Source: Bacteroidaceae bacterium
Lineage (GTDB): Bacteria > Bacteroidota > Bacteroidia > Bacteroidales > Bacteroidaceae
Assembly (NCBI GenBank): GCA_900770705.1
Contig: CAAGLF010000093.1
Span: 1 to 47,815, forward strand
Length of the DNA: 47,815 nt
Direction: 5' to 3'
Shown piece by piece: positions 40,539 through 47,815 of this stretch. Position 1 is the stretch's first letter. Each line of letters begins with the position of its first letter. The notes below the pieces were generated by a model that worked only from the letters and a program-made list of their open reading frames with translations, was not told where the DNA came from and did no database searches. Position numbers and translations under genes: made by a program.

Positions 40539-40697
40539 ATGAAGAGAACATTCCAACCCCACAATCGCAAGAGAAACAACAAGCATGGTTTCCGTCAGCG
40601 TATGCTGACCAAGAACGGTCGCCGCGTATTGGCAGCCCGTCGTGCCAAAGGTCGCAAGAAACTCACCGTTTCCGACGAGGTACACGGCAAGAAATAA
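40539..40697 (+). CDS. rpmH: 50S ribosomal protein L34
   Basis: L34 is a small, very basic protein of the large ribosomal subunit. The 52-residue sequence MKRTFQPHNRKRNNKHGFRQ followed by RMLTKNGRRVLAARRAKGRK is the classical signature; the C-terminal KKLTVSDEVHGKK is a short extension. The gene has a strong promoter and a very strong terminator. In many bacteria rpmH lies next to dnaA and rnpA at the origin; here its neighbours are a PASTA protein and rluD, the normal order in Bacteroidales. Confidence 0.97.
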   Translation: MKRTFQPHNRKRNNKHGFRQRMLTKNGRRVLAARRAKGRKKLTVSDEVHGKK

Positions 40698-40773
40698 GCC
40701 GGCGCCGTCATTGCTTCCTCCAAACTCCCGCCCACAATCTGCTTACACAGCCGGCGGACAGCGCGGATTGCAA

Positions 40774-40835
40774 GAAAAACGAGAGAAGCCCGAGGTTTTC
40801 TGCAGAGACCTTGGGCTTCTCTCGTTTTTTTCTTG
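40774..40835 (+). terminator. rpmH terminator
   Basis: A stem of about 21 bp (AAAAACGAGAGAAGCCC... at 40774-40795 with ...GGGCTTCTCTCGTTTTT at 40807-40829, one G-T pair) is followed by TTTTCTTG. Confidence 0.88.
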
Positions 40836-40843
40836 TACCTTTG
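40836..40843 (+). promoter_or_regulatory. -7 box directly after the rpmH terminator
   Basis: TACCTTTG fits TAnnTTTG. Its -33 region falls inside the right arm of the rpmH terminator, so the promoter and the terminator share DNA. It would drive the PASTA-rluD-ddl genes. Confidence 0.5.
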
Positions 40844-40974
40844 CCTGCGGAGCGGCACTGCGGCGTCGGCCGTCCGACACGGCCATCGCCCTCAGACAGC
40901 CACCTGCGCAGTCTGCCGGCGACCTGCGCTTCACAGAGGTCTCCACACCATCCATTTTCACAGTCCGACATGCT

Positions 40975-41637
40975 ATGACCTTCAAGGAATTTTTCAGCAA
41001 GATATTCAGCCGCTTCGTCTGGGGGAACTGCCTGGGCGTCCTTGTCGCCGGTTTTGCACTTTCGCTCGGCGCATTGATCGCCTTGGACTTCTATACGCTC
41101 CACGGCGAAGAGGTAGAAGTGCCCGACCTGAAGGGGCAGGACATCCGCGTGGCCCAGAAGAAGCTCGAAGCGCTCGGACTACGCGGCGAAGTCTCCGACT
41201 CCGGACGCATTGCCAGCCTGCCGGTCGGCACGCTCCTCGACCAATCCTACGCTCCCGGCGAGCGTGTAAAGCCGGGCCGCACCATCTACCTCACCATCAA
41301 CGCCGCCCGGGCCAAATCCCTGCCCTTCCCCAATATCGCCGGTAACAGTTCGCGGCGCGAAGCCGAAGCCAAGCTCACCTGCCTCGGCTTCAAACTCACC
41401 AAGCCCGAATACGTGGAGGGCGACTACGACTGGGTGTTCGGCGTCAAGCACGCCGGCCGCTCCCTGAAAGCCGGCGACCCCGTACCGGCCGAAGCCACGC
41501 TCACCTTAGTCGTGGGACGCGGCACCTCCGACGACGAATACAACGGCAACGACAGCCTCGACTATCTCCTCAACGGGGACTACCTCGACGAGACAGGGGC
41601 CGAAATCCATCGCGGCGAGGCAGAAACCGACTTCTGA
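40975..41637 (+). CDS. Membrane-anchored PASTA domain protein
   Basis: The 220-residue protein has one membrane helix (about 17-40) after a short cytoplasmic N-terminus, then PASTA repeats: VEVPDLKGQDIRVAQKKLEALGLRGEV...LDQSYAPGERVKPGRTIYLTIN and SLPFPNIAGNSSRREAEAKLTCLGFKLTKPEYV...LTLVVG. PASTA domains bind muropeptides in Ser/Thr kinases and penicillin-binding proteins; no kinase or transpeptidase domain is attached. The C-terminus is acidic. The location before ddl fits a cell-wall role, which is an inference. An ATG at 40970 is out of frame; 40975 is used. Confidence 0.9.
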   Translation: MTFKEFFSKIFSRFVWGNCLGVLVAGFALSLGALIALDFYTLHGEEVEVPDLKGQDIRVAQKKLEALGLRGEVSDSGRIASLPVGTLLDQSYAPGERVKPGRTIYLTINAARAKSLPFPNIAGNSSRREAEAKLTCLGFKLTKPEYVEGDYDWVFGVKHAGRSLKAGDPVPAEATLTLVVGRGTSDDEYNGNDSLDYLLNGDYLDETGAEIHRGEAETDF

Positions 41638-41684
41638 CGCTGTGGCCGGACAAAGCCCCACTGCGCCACACATTTCCAATATAT

Positions 41685-42809
41685 ATGTACGACGAAACCA
41701 CCTCCCCCTTCCCCTTTGCCGACACACTCCCCGACGCTGCCGGCGAGGCCGATACCCAGCTCCCCGACGAGGACGAGGAAGAAGGGGCGGGCGGCCTGTA
41801 CGAACACTACCGCGTAGTGGCCGACCGCGGACAGCAGTTGCTCCGCATTGACAAGTTTCTGCTCGACCACCTGGCCGACACCTCCCGCAACAGGATACAG
41901 CAAGCCGCACGGGCCGGCTTCATACACGTAAACGGCAACCCCGTCAAGAGCAACTATCGGGTCAAGCCGCACGACGTAGTCACCCTGCTGCTCGACCGTC
42001 CCCGCTACGAGACGACCATTGAACCCGAAAACATTCCCCTCGACGTTGTCTATGAAGACGAAGCCCTTATGGTCATCAACAAACCGGCCGGTATGGTCGT
42101 CCATCCCGGCTGCGGGAATTACTCCGGTACCCTGGTGAACGCGATAGCCTGGCATCTGAAAGACAACCCCCACTACGATCCCAACGACCCAGGCGTCGGT
42201 CTCGTCCACCGCATAGACAAGGACACGTCCGGCCTGCTTGTCGTGGCCAAGACGCCCGAGGCGAAGACATCACTCGGACTGCAGTTCTTCCACAAGACCA
42301 CCCGCCGCCGCTACAACGCTCTCGTATGGGGCAACTTCGCGGAAGAGGAAGGCAGAATCGAAGGAAATATCGCCCGCAACCCCAAAGACAGGTTGCAGAT
42401 GGCCGTCTTTCCTCCCGACAGCGGCATCGGGAAGCACGCCGTCACCCATTACCGCGTATTGGAGCGCTTTGGATATGTCTCCCTCGTCGAGTGCATTCTC
42501 GAAACCGGCCGCACGCACCAGATTCGCGTACACATGAAGCACATCGGCCATCCCCTGTTCAACGATGCCCGCTATGGCGGCGACCAGGTGCTTCGCGGCA
42601 CAGCCTCCGGAGCCTACAACAGCTTCATCCGCCACTGTTATGAAACGTGTCCCCGCCAGGCGCTGCACGCCCGCACCCTTGGTTTCCGCCATCCCCGCAA
42701 CGGGAAGGAAATGGACTTCACTACGGAGTTGGCCGATGACTTGTCCTCACTCCTGGAACGCTGGCGGAATTACATTGCAGGGGCGGCACACCACCCGCAA
42801 GACCCGTAA
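41685..42809 (+). CDS. rluD: RluD-type 23S rRNA pseudouridine synthase
   Basis: The 374-residue protein starts with an acidic, variable stretch (1-48), then an S4 RNA-binding domain (about 53-105: LLRIDKFLLDHLADTSRNRIQQAARAGFIHVNGNPVKSNYRVKPHD), then the RluA-family catalytic domain with HRIDKDTSGLLVVAK; Asp178 is the catalytic residue. C-terminal motifs include LETGRTHQIRVHMKHIGHPLFND. RluD makes pseudouridines in helix 69 of 23S rRNA; RluC-type specificity cannot be ruled out. It follows the PASTA gene by 47 bp and precedes ddl by 34 bp. Confidence 0.93.
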   Translation: MYDETTSPFPFADTLPDAAGEADTQLPDEDEEEGAGGLYEHYRVVADRGQQLLRIDKFLLDHLADTSRNRIQQAARAGFIHVNGNPVKSNYRVKPHDVVTLLLDRPRYETTIEPENIPLDVVYEDEALMVINKPAGMVVHPGCGNYSGTLVNAIAWHLKDNPHYDPNDPGVGLVHRIDKDTSGLLVVAKTPEAKTSLGLQFFHKTTRRRYNALVWGNFAEEEGRIEGNIARNPKDRLQMAVFPPDSGIGKHAVTHYRVLERFGYVSLVECILETGRTHQIRVHMKHIGHPLFNDARYGGDQVLRGTASGAYNSFIRHCYETCPRQALHARTLGFRHPRNGKEMDFTTELADDLSSLLERWRNYIAGAAHHPQDP

Positions 42810-42843
42810 AATCTCCGAGCAACGACATAAACTTTTTTATAAG

Positions 42844-43833
42844 ATGAAACGCACCATTGCTATTGTAGCCGGAGGAGACTCCTCCGAGCACGATGTTTCC
42901 CTGCATAGCGCCGCAGGCATTCTCTCCTTTATGGATAAGGAGAAGTACGACTGCTACATTGTGGAAATGCACGGTCAGGAGTGGAACGTCCGCTGCGACA
43001 CGCAGAGCTACCCCATCGACCTGTCCGACTTCTCTTTCGAGGAAGACGGCCGTCGGCGTCACTTCGACTTCGCTTACATCACGATTCACGGCACTCCAGG
43101 GGAGAACGGCATTCTTCAGGGCTACTTCGACCTCATCGGCCTGCCCTATTCCACGAGTGACGTGCTGGTAGAGGCACTTACCTTCAACAAATACGCCCTT
43201 AACAACTTCCTGCGCGCCGAAGGCTGGCTCCACGTTTCCGACAGCGTGCTCATACGCCGCGGTCAGGCCCGCCCGAGCGATGCGGAGATTGCAGGACGCA
43301 TAGGTATCCCCTGTTTCGTAAAGCCCAACGCAGGCGGAAGCAGTTTTGGCGTGACGAAAGTGAAAACGGCCGACGCCCTGGCCGCTGCTATTGAGAAGGC
43401 AATGATCGAAAGCAGCGAGGTAATGGTCGAAAAGTTGATGGAAGGAACGGAAATCACGTGCGGATGTTATCTTCGCAACGGCGAGCCCTTCACTTTCCCC
43501 ATCACGGAAGTGGTGACCTCGCAGGAATTTTTCGACTACGAAGCCAAATACCACCACAAGTCCGAAGAAATCACGCCGGCCCGCATTGCTCCCGAAACGG
43601 CGGCCCGTGTCAGCGAGCTTACCCGCCGCATATATACACATCTGGGCTGCTACGGACTGATTCGTATCGACTATATCCTGAGCGGAACGCCCGGAAGCGA
43701 ACAGATCAACCTGCTTGAAATCAATACAACGCCCGGAATGACGGCGGCCAGCTTCATTCCGCAGCAGGTCAGGGCAGCCGGGCTCGACATCAAGGACGTT
43801 CTGAGCGACATCATCGAAGGAAAATTCGCCTGA
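42844..43833 (+). CDS. ddl: D-alanine-D-alanine ligase
   Basis: Ddl joins two D-alanines with ATP to make the end of the peptidoglycan stem peptide. The 329-residue protein has AIVAGGDSSEHDVSLHSA (6-23) for the first D-Ala, HGTPGENGILQGYFDLIGLPYSTSDV, the ATP-grasp part PCFVKPNAGGSSFGVTKV, and INLLEINTTPGMTAASFIPQQ with the metal and second substrate residues. The ATG at 42844 is chosen by homology. The glutamate and serine of the EH/S-type signature are intact, so a D-Ala-D-Lac ligase (vancomycin resistance) is unlikely. Confidence 0.96.
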   Translation: MKRTIAIVAGGDSSEHDVSLHSAAGILSFMDKEKYDCYIVEMHGQEWNVRCDTQSYPIDLSDFSFEEDGRRRHFDFAYITIHGTPGENGILQGYFDLIGLPYSTSDVLVEALTFNKYALNNFLRAEGWLHVSDSVLIRRGQARPSDAEIAGRIGIPCFVKPNAGGSSFGVTKVKTADALAAAIEKAMIESSEVMVEKLMEGTEITCGCYLRNGEPFTFPITEVVTSQEFFDYEAKYHHKSEEITPARIAPETAARVSELTRRIYTHLGCYGLIRIDYILSGTPGSEQINLLEINTTPGMTAASFIPQQVRAAGLDIKDVLSDIIEGKFA

Positions 43834-43876
43834 CGGTCCTTCCCGCAGAAGTACCATCCCCCAAAAACGAAGAACT

Positions 43877-45028
43877 ATGGATATTCCCAGAGAATTTGAC
43901 GACATCCGTCCCTATATGCCGGAGGAACTGCCCCACGTCTTCGAGGAATTGCTGGCAGACCCGATGTTTTGCGGAATTCTCCAGTCGTTTTACAAAGATA
44001 TCCCCCTCGAAATGCTGCGCGCCAAGCTCCTGGCCTGCCGGGACAACCTGGAAGTGCAGAAAGTCTTCTTCCTCCCGCTCATTCACCGCCTCTGGCAAAA
44101 TTGCACCAAGGGATGTACGTTCGACCACACGGCCGTGACAGACAAGAAACAGCCCTACACGTACATTTCCAACCATCGCGACATTGTGCTCGACGCCGCC
44201 TTTCTCTCCGCTTTGCTGGTAGAGGCAGGATTTCCTTCGACCGTCGAAATCGCCATAGGCGATAACCTGCTCATTTATCCGTGGATCAAGAAACTGGTGC
44301 GGGTCAACAAGACCTTTATCGTACAGCGCTCCGTCACGGCCCGCGAATTGCTGGCCAGCAGCAGGCGGATGAGCGAATATATGCACTTCGCCGTTGCGCA
44401 TAAGTCCGAGAGTCTGTGGATTGCCCAGCGCGAAGGGAGAGCCAAGGACTCGAACGACCGCACGCAGGAGAGCGTACTGAAGATGATGGCGCTCGGCGGC
44501 GGCGGCAACGCGGTGGAAAACATCCGTTCCCTCCACATCGTGCCGCTTACCATCAGCTACGAGTTCGATCCCTGCGACTTCCTGAAGGCGCGCGAGTTCC
44601 AGATGAAACGCGACGAGCCGGCTTACAAGAAGACGCAGGCGGAAGACCTGCTGAATATGAAGACCGGCATTTTCGGCTACAAGGGACACGTACATTACGC
44701 CCTTGCCCAGCCTGTCAACACGTGGATTGACGAGATTGCCGGCCTGCCGAAGGCGCAGTTCTTTGCCGAACTGGCGCGACGTATCGACCTGGCCATTCAC
44801 CACAACTACCAAATCTATCCTTCCAACTACATCGCGGCGGATATGCTGGAGGAAGGACAGCGCTATGCGGCACACTACACGCCGGAAGAGCGGGAAGCCT
44901 TCCTGCAGTATTTGTCCGAACGCACAGCGATGGTCGAACTTCCGTCTCCCGACGGGAAATTCCTGCGTGAGCGCCTGCTGACGATGTATGCCAACCCGCT
45001 CTACAATCACGAAGCGGCCGTACGATGA
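43877..45028 (+). CDS. Glycerolipid-type acyltransferase
   Basis: The 383-residue protein resembles 1-acyl-glycerol-3-phosphate acyltransferases of Bacteroidota. The catalytic block reads YISNHRDIVLDAAF (His100, Asp106), that is H-X5-D, not the usual H-X4-D. Further motifs are the KKLVRVNKTFIVQRS loop, LWIAQREGRAKDSND (equivalent of the EGTRS motif) and HIVPLTISYEFDPCD. It probably transfers acyl chains to a glycerolipid or other lipid at the inner membrane. It lies 43 bp after ddl and overlaps the next gene by four bases. Confidence 0.85.
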   Translation: MDIPREFDDIRPYMPEELPHVFEELLADPMFCGILQSFYKDIPLEMLRAKLLACRDNLEVQKVFFLPLIHRLWQNCTKGCTFDHTAVTDKKQPYTYISNHRDIVLDAAFLSALLVEAGFPSTVEIAIGDNLLIYPWIKKLVRVNKTFIVQRSVTARELLASSRRMSEYMHFAVAHKSESLWIAQREGRAKDSNDRTQESVLKMMALGGGGNAVENIRSLHIVPLTISYEFDPCDFLKAREFQMKRDEPAYKKTQAEDLLNMKTGIFGYKGHVHYALAQPVNTWIDEIAGLPKAQFFAELARRIDLAIHHNYQIYPSNYIAADMLEEGQRYAAHYTPEEREAFLQYLSERTAMVELPSPDGKFLRERLLTMYANPLYNHEAAVR

Positions 45029-45681
45029 ACCGTCTCCTTAGCATTTTCTGTTTACTCCTCCTCCCGAACCTCGTTGCCTGCCAGTCGGACGACGAGGTGC
45101 TTCCTGCTTATCGCCAGGAACTTGCCGAACTTTTCACCGACGGCGAGGGAAACGCCTCCCACCTGCTTCTGGACGACGGTAGCCTCCTGCGTGTGGACGG
45201 GCGCTTCCAGACGCCTGTGTCCGACAGTGTATTCCGCGTGCAGGCGCTCTTCACGACCGACGGCGGAACTGCCACGCTCCACTCTGCCGCCACCGTGTTT
45301 GCGGCCTTGCCCGCCACGTATCCCGCCGACCGGCGTCCAGCCGACCCCGTGGCCGTCACGGCTGCCTGGCAGGCCGGGCGCTACATCAACCTGCGCCTGC
45401 GGGTGCAGACCGGCGGAGGGCAGCAACTCTTCGGCTTCCACGCGCACGCCCTCGACACCCTCCCAGACGGCAGTCTCCGACAGCGTATCGACCTGCTGCA
45501 CAGCCGGAACGACGACCCCGCCCTCTATTCCGCGGAAGTGCTGGCCTCGGTGCCCTTGTGGCCCTATCGGGAGGTGCTACGGCCCGGCAGGGACTCTGTC
45601 ACAGTGGTTATCCCGACGGACAGGGGCGGCAGTTGCCACACCTACGCCTTCCCGCAGGCGGCTTCTGCGGCACCGCTGTGA
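45025..45681 (+). CDS. NigD-like lipoprotein
   Basis: The 218-residue protein has a lipoprotein signal (LVAC, Cys19) followed by QSDDE. The mature part is beta-rich; the pattern YINLRLRVQTGG...LFGFHAHALDT...RIDLLHSRNDDPALYSAEVLASVPL in the C-terminal half looks like the NigD-like domain of Bacteroidota outer-membrane-associated lipoproteins. NigD proteins were named for bacteriocin-linked operons but most have no known role. It overlaps the acyltransferase gene (ATGA), suggesting co-translation. The family call is by pattern memory and moderately certain; the lipoprotein call is firmer. Confidence 0.7.
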   Translation: MNRLLSIFCLLLLPNLVACQSDDEVLPAYRQELAELFTDGEGNASHLLLDDGSLLRVDGRFQTPVSDSVFRVQALFTTDGGTATLHSAATVFAALPATYPADRRPADPVAVTAAWQAGRYINLRLRVQTGGGQQLFGFHAHALDTLPDGSLRQRIDLLHSRNDDPALYSAEVLASVPLWPYREVLRPGRDSVTVVIPTDRGGSCHTYAFPQAASAAPL

Positions 45682-45726
45682 GGCACCAGTATGAAAGCGG
45701 TCGTACCGCCGCAGAAATTTTGATTT

Positions 45727-45789
45727 CCTCGGAGATAATTTTTCTTTTCGCCGCAAAAGTTTTTTCTTCCGGCCCAGTAGTTTTTCCTG
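45727..45789 (+). repeat. Dispersed 21-bp repeat, three exact 21-bp units
   Basis: CCTCGGAG + ATAATTTTTCTTT (45727-45747), TCGCCGC + AAAAGTTTTTTCTT (45748-45768) and CCGGCCCAG + TAGTTTTTCCTG (45769-45789). This is the cleanest copy: the period is exactly 21 bp, about two helical turns. Confidence 0.7.
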
Positions 45790-45852
45790 CACCACCACCC
45801 CCGTTTTCTCCCTGGCTCCACCCTTCGTTTTTCCTCCAACCTACCGAATCGG

Positions 45853-46797
45853 ATGAACCCACTACCTTTCCGTCCGCTGGCTCTCCCTGACAAATTGCTC
45901 ATAGAGCGCTACGTATTCCCCAGCCAACGGCAAAACTGCGACCTCAGCTTTATGAACCTGATGGCCTGGCGTTTCCTCTACGACACAGAAATCTGCGAGT
46001 ATCGGGGCTGGCTCTGCTTCCGTTTCTACGCAGAGAAGCACCTGGCCTACCTCACGCCGATCGGAGGGAGCGACTTTTCCGAGATACTCCCCCTCTTGCA
46101 GGCCGATGCCCACGCAAGGGGGCACGCCTTCCTGCTCCTGGGAGTCGGCGAAGCCGAACGGGGCGCCCTGCTCCGCTGCCTGCCCGACGGCTACGCCGCC
46201 ACGCCCAACCGCGACTACAGCGACTACATCTACCTGCGCAGCACACTGGCCTCGCTGGCCGGAAAAAAGATGCAGGCTAAACGCAATTTTGCATACCGCT
46301 TCGAGCGAAACTACCCCGACTACACTTTTTCGCCCTTGCAGGCCGCCGATATCCCCGACTGCCTGTCCCTGTCGGAGCAGTGGGAACGTGAACAGCAGCA
46401 AGCCGGCCGCTCGGACACGGCCGACAAGGAGCAGTGTGCCCTGCGCACCGTCTTTTCCCATTGGGAGGCCCTTGGCGGACGCGGCGGCGTAGTGCGCGTG
46501 AAGGGGCGGCTCGTGGCCTTCACCTATGGTGCTCCCATCAACCGCGACACCTTCGACATCTGCGCCGAAAAAGCCGACAGGACTTTCGAGGGCGCCTATG
46601 CCATCGTCAACCGCGACTTTGCACGCTCCCTGCCCGACCAGTATGTGTACATCAACCGCGAAGAAGACCTGGGACTCGAAGGTTTGCGCCACGCCAAGCT
46701 CTCCTATCACCCCCATCTGCTGCTGAAGAAATACCACATAATGCCCAAGTCTCTCTCTCCGGCCCGTCCGGAGCCGCAACCGACCACGAAAGAATGA
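45853..46797 (+). CDS. DUF2156 (phosphatidylglycerol lysyltransferase-like) protein
   Basis: The 314-residue soluble protein matches DUF2156, a GNAT-like fold related to the C-terminal domain of MprF. Visible are CDLSFMNLMAWRFLYDTEICEYRGWLCFRF near the start, the AGKKMQAKRNFAYRFERNYPDY segment, a GRLVAFTYGAPINRDTFDICAEKADRTFEGAYAIVNRDFA strand-helix core, and YINREEDLGLEGLRHAKLSYHPHLLLKKYHI at the end. No membrane helices are present, unlike MprF. The acceptor is unknown. The stop overlaps the next ATG (ATGA), so it is translationally coupled with the acetyltransferase gene. Confidence 0.88.
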   Translation: MNPLPFRPLALPDKLLIERYVFPSQRQNCDLSFMNLMAWRFLYDTEICEYRGWLCFRFYAEKHLAYLTPIGGSDFSEILPLLQADAHARGHAFLLLGVGEAERGALLRCLPDGYAATPNRDYSDYIYLRSTLASLAGKKMQAKRNFAYRFERNYPDYTFSPLQAADIPDCLSLSEQWEREQQQAGRSDTADKEQCALRTVFSHWEALGGRGGVVRVKGRLVAFTYGAPINRDTFDICAEKADRTFEGAYAIVNRDFARSLPDQYVYINREEDLGLEGLRHAKLSYHPHLLLKKYHIMPKSLSPARPEPQPTTKE

Positions 46798-47815
46798 CTG
46801 CCCGGCCGCCCCTCCATCGCAAGGCCGACACCCGCGCGCTCTGGCGCAGCGTATTCGGCGACTCCGAAGCCTTTATGGACATCTACTTCGGACTGAAATA
46901 CACCGACTGGTGCAACCACACGCTCTACGAGGGGGAGCGTCTGGCGGCAGCGGCCCAAATGCTGCCCTACCGACTGCGCAGGGACGGTTTCCTGCTCCCT
47001 GCGGGCTACGTCAGCGGCCTCTGCACCCAGGCCAACTGCCGCAACAGGGGCTATGCCCGCCACATTCTACACGAAGCCCTCCGCACGCTGCACGCCCGAG
47101 GCGGAACCGTGGCCTGCCTGCTGCCGGCCGACGACGGTCTGCGACAGTTGTATGCCCGCCCGGCCTTCGGCGGTTTCGAGACAGTGAGCTACCGCACGCA
47201 GCAGCAGCTCTGCAGCGAAGCACAGCCCTCCCCGTCCCTGCAGCTGACGGAGGAGGCGGAAGAAGGAGCGGACTTCTACCCCTTCTACCGAAGTGCCACC
47301 GCCACCGTGCGGCGCATATTGCTCCCGTCGGCCCGGGACTTTTCCGCCTTTGTGCAGACGGTGCGTGTGGAAGGGGGCAAAATCCTTACGTTGCGGCGCA
47401 ACGGCCGCCTCGAAGCCCTCTGCTTCACCGCCCGGCCGCAGGAAGAGGTTCTGCCGGTGCTGTCGCTGTCGGCCACGACGCCCGCCGTGCGTACGGCAGT
47501 CCTCAGCCAACTCGCCGCCGCCTTTCCCGGAAAAGCCATCGCCGGCCTGCGCCCCTGCACGGCGGACGAAGCAGCGGCCAGGGCCTACCTGATGGCGCGC
47601 ATCGTACACGTAGGCCGCTTTCTGGGGGCAGTGGCCGTGGCTCAGCCCCATCTTCGCTGCACACTCCGCGTGGAAGGCGACTCCATCATCCCCGAAAACA
47701 ATGCCACCTACCTGATAGCCGGCGGCAGCGTGCAACAAACGGATACTGCCGCCGACGCCACGTTCACGCCCGGCCTACTGGCACGCCACTTCCTGGCCGA
47801 CCAGCCCCTCGAAGC
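46794..47815 (+). CDS. Eis-like GNAT acetyltransferase (3' end outside the window)
   Basis: At least 340 residues are seen, with no stop before the window edge. The N-terminal half is a GNAT domain: TRALWRSVFGDSEAFMDIYFGLKY, LAAAAQMLPYRLRRDG, GYVSGLCTQANCRNRGYARHILHEAL (acetyl-CoA loop R-x-x-G-Y-A) and ACLLPADDGLRQLYARPAFGGFETVSYR. The C-terminal part, including AVAVAQPHLRCTLRVEGDSIIPENNATYLI, resembles the sterol-carrier-like domain of Eis-type enzymes, which acetylate amines with broad specificity. It overlaps the DUF2156 gene by four bases. Two GNAT-fold proteins in tandem may act on the same substrate. Confidence 0.85.
   Translation, partial: MTARPPLHRKADTRALWRSVFGDSEAFMDIYFGLKYTDWCNHTLYEGERLAAAAQMLPYRLRRDGFLLPAGYVSGLCTQANCRNRGYARHILHEALRTLHARGGTVACLLPADDGLRQLYARPAFGGFETVSYRTQQQLCSEAQPSPSLQLTEEAEEGADFYPFYRSATATVRRILLPSARDFSAFVQTVRVEGGKILTLRRNGRLEALCFTARPQEEVLPVLSLSATTPAVRTAVLSQLAAAFPGKAIAGLRPCTADEAAARAYLMARIVHVGRFLGAVAVAQPHLRCTLRVEGDSIIPENNATYLIAGGSVQQTDTAADATFTPGLLARHFLADQPLE

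Noticed and set aside
40620..40650. Second sigma-54 site on the minus strand (TGGCACGACGGGCTGC)
   Set aside because: It deviates in the -12 element, lies within rpmH and points into no suitable gene.

Overview
The window is a stretch of chromosome from a high-GC member of the Bacteroidales (Bacteroidota); a Prevotellaceae-like lineage is possible but not proven. The evidence is (i) gene sets typical of the order: the sigma-54 activator/LptE/TPR/SecG cluster, the NusB/YajC/YbbR/CoaE cluster, DUF5606, ExbB-ExbD-ExbD-TonB, rpmH/PASTA/RluD/Ddl and a NigD-like lipoprotein; (ii) promoters of the Bacteroidota type (TTTG, 19-22 bp, TAnnTTTG) and almost no Shine-Dalgarno sequences; (iii) lipoprotein signals. 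Nearly all of it is housekeeping DNA. Only the first 2.7 kb is clearly mobile.

Layout. 1-193: end fragment of a relaxase-like gene (minus strand). 194-2737: an IS21-family element with istA broken by two one-base indels and istB intact; its right end touches the dnaK terminator. 2809-4746 (minus): dnaK, with an exact sigma-54 promoter consensus upstream. 5281-6179 (plus): a LysO-type exporter split into two overlapping genes. 6307-13278 (minus): ugd, then secG, a TPR protein, lptE and a sigma-54 activator (envelope/secretion cluster), recA and a carboxynorspermidine dehydrogenase-like gene. 13961-17353 (plus): a secreted DUF4384 protein and a secreted caspase-like protease with WG-type repeats. 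17565-21209 (minus): DUF5606, coaE, ybbR-like, yajC, nusB. 21585-32777 (plus): pyrH, efp, a large MscS-type channel, a TlpA-like thioredoxin, a family 2 glycosyltransferase, radC, a MIP18/SufT-like gene, lpxH, an ABC-2 exporter pair and a LuxR-type regulator. 33175-37465 (minus): a PstS-like lipoprotein and the exbB-exbD-exbD-tonB operon. 38006-47815 (plus): ilvE, a coiled-coil lipoprotein, rpmH, a PASTA protein, rluD, ddl, an acyltransferase, a NigD-like lipoprotein, a DUF2156 protein and an Eis-like acetyltransferase cut by the window end.

The most unusual signals are not genes. (1) The sequence upstream of dnaK matches TGGCACGNNNNTTGCW at every fixed position, suggesting that the main Hsp70 is under sigma-54; a sigma-54 activator without a sensor domain lies 5 kb away. 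(2) A degenerate repeat of about 21 bp, a GC block followed by a T-tract, occurs as 1-4 tandem units in at least nine intergenic gaps and in the linker-coding part of the sigma-54 activator gene. (3) A different 22-bp tandem repeat, five units long, fills the gap at 32.9 kb. (4) The secreted caspase/DUF4384 pair is the best protein-level candidate for a poorly described system.
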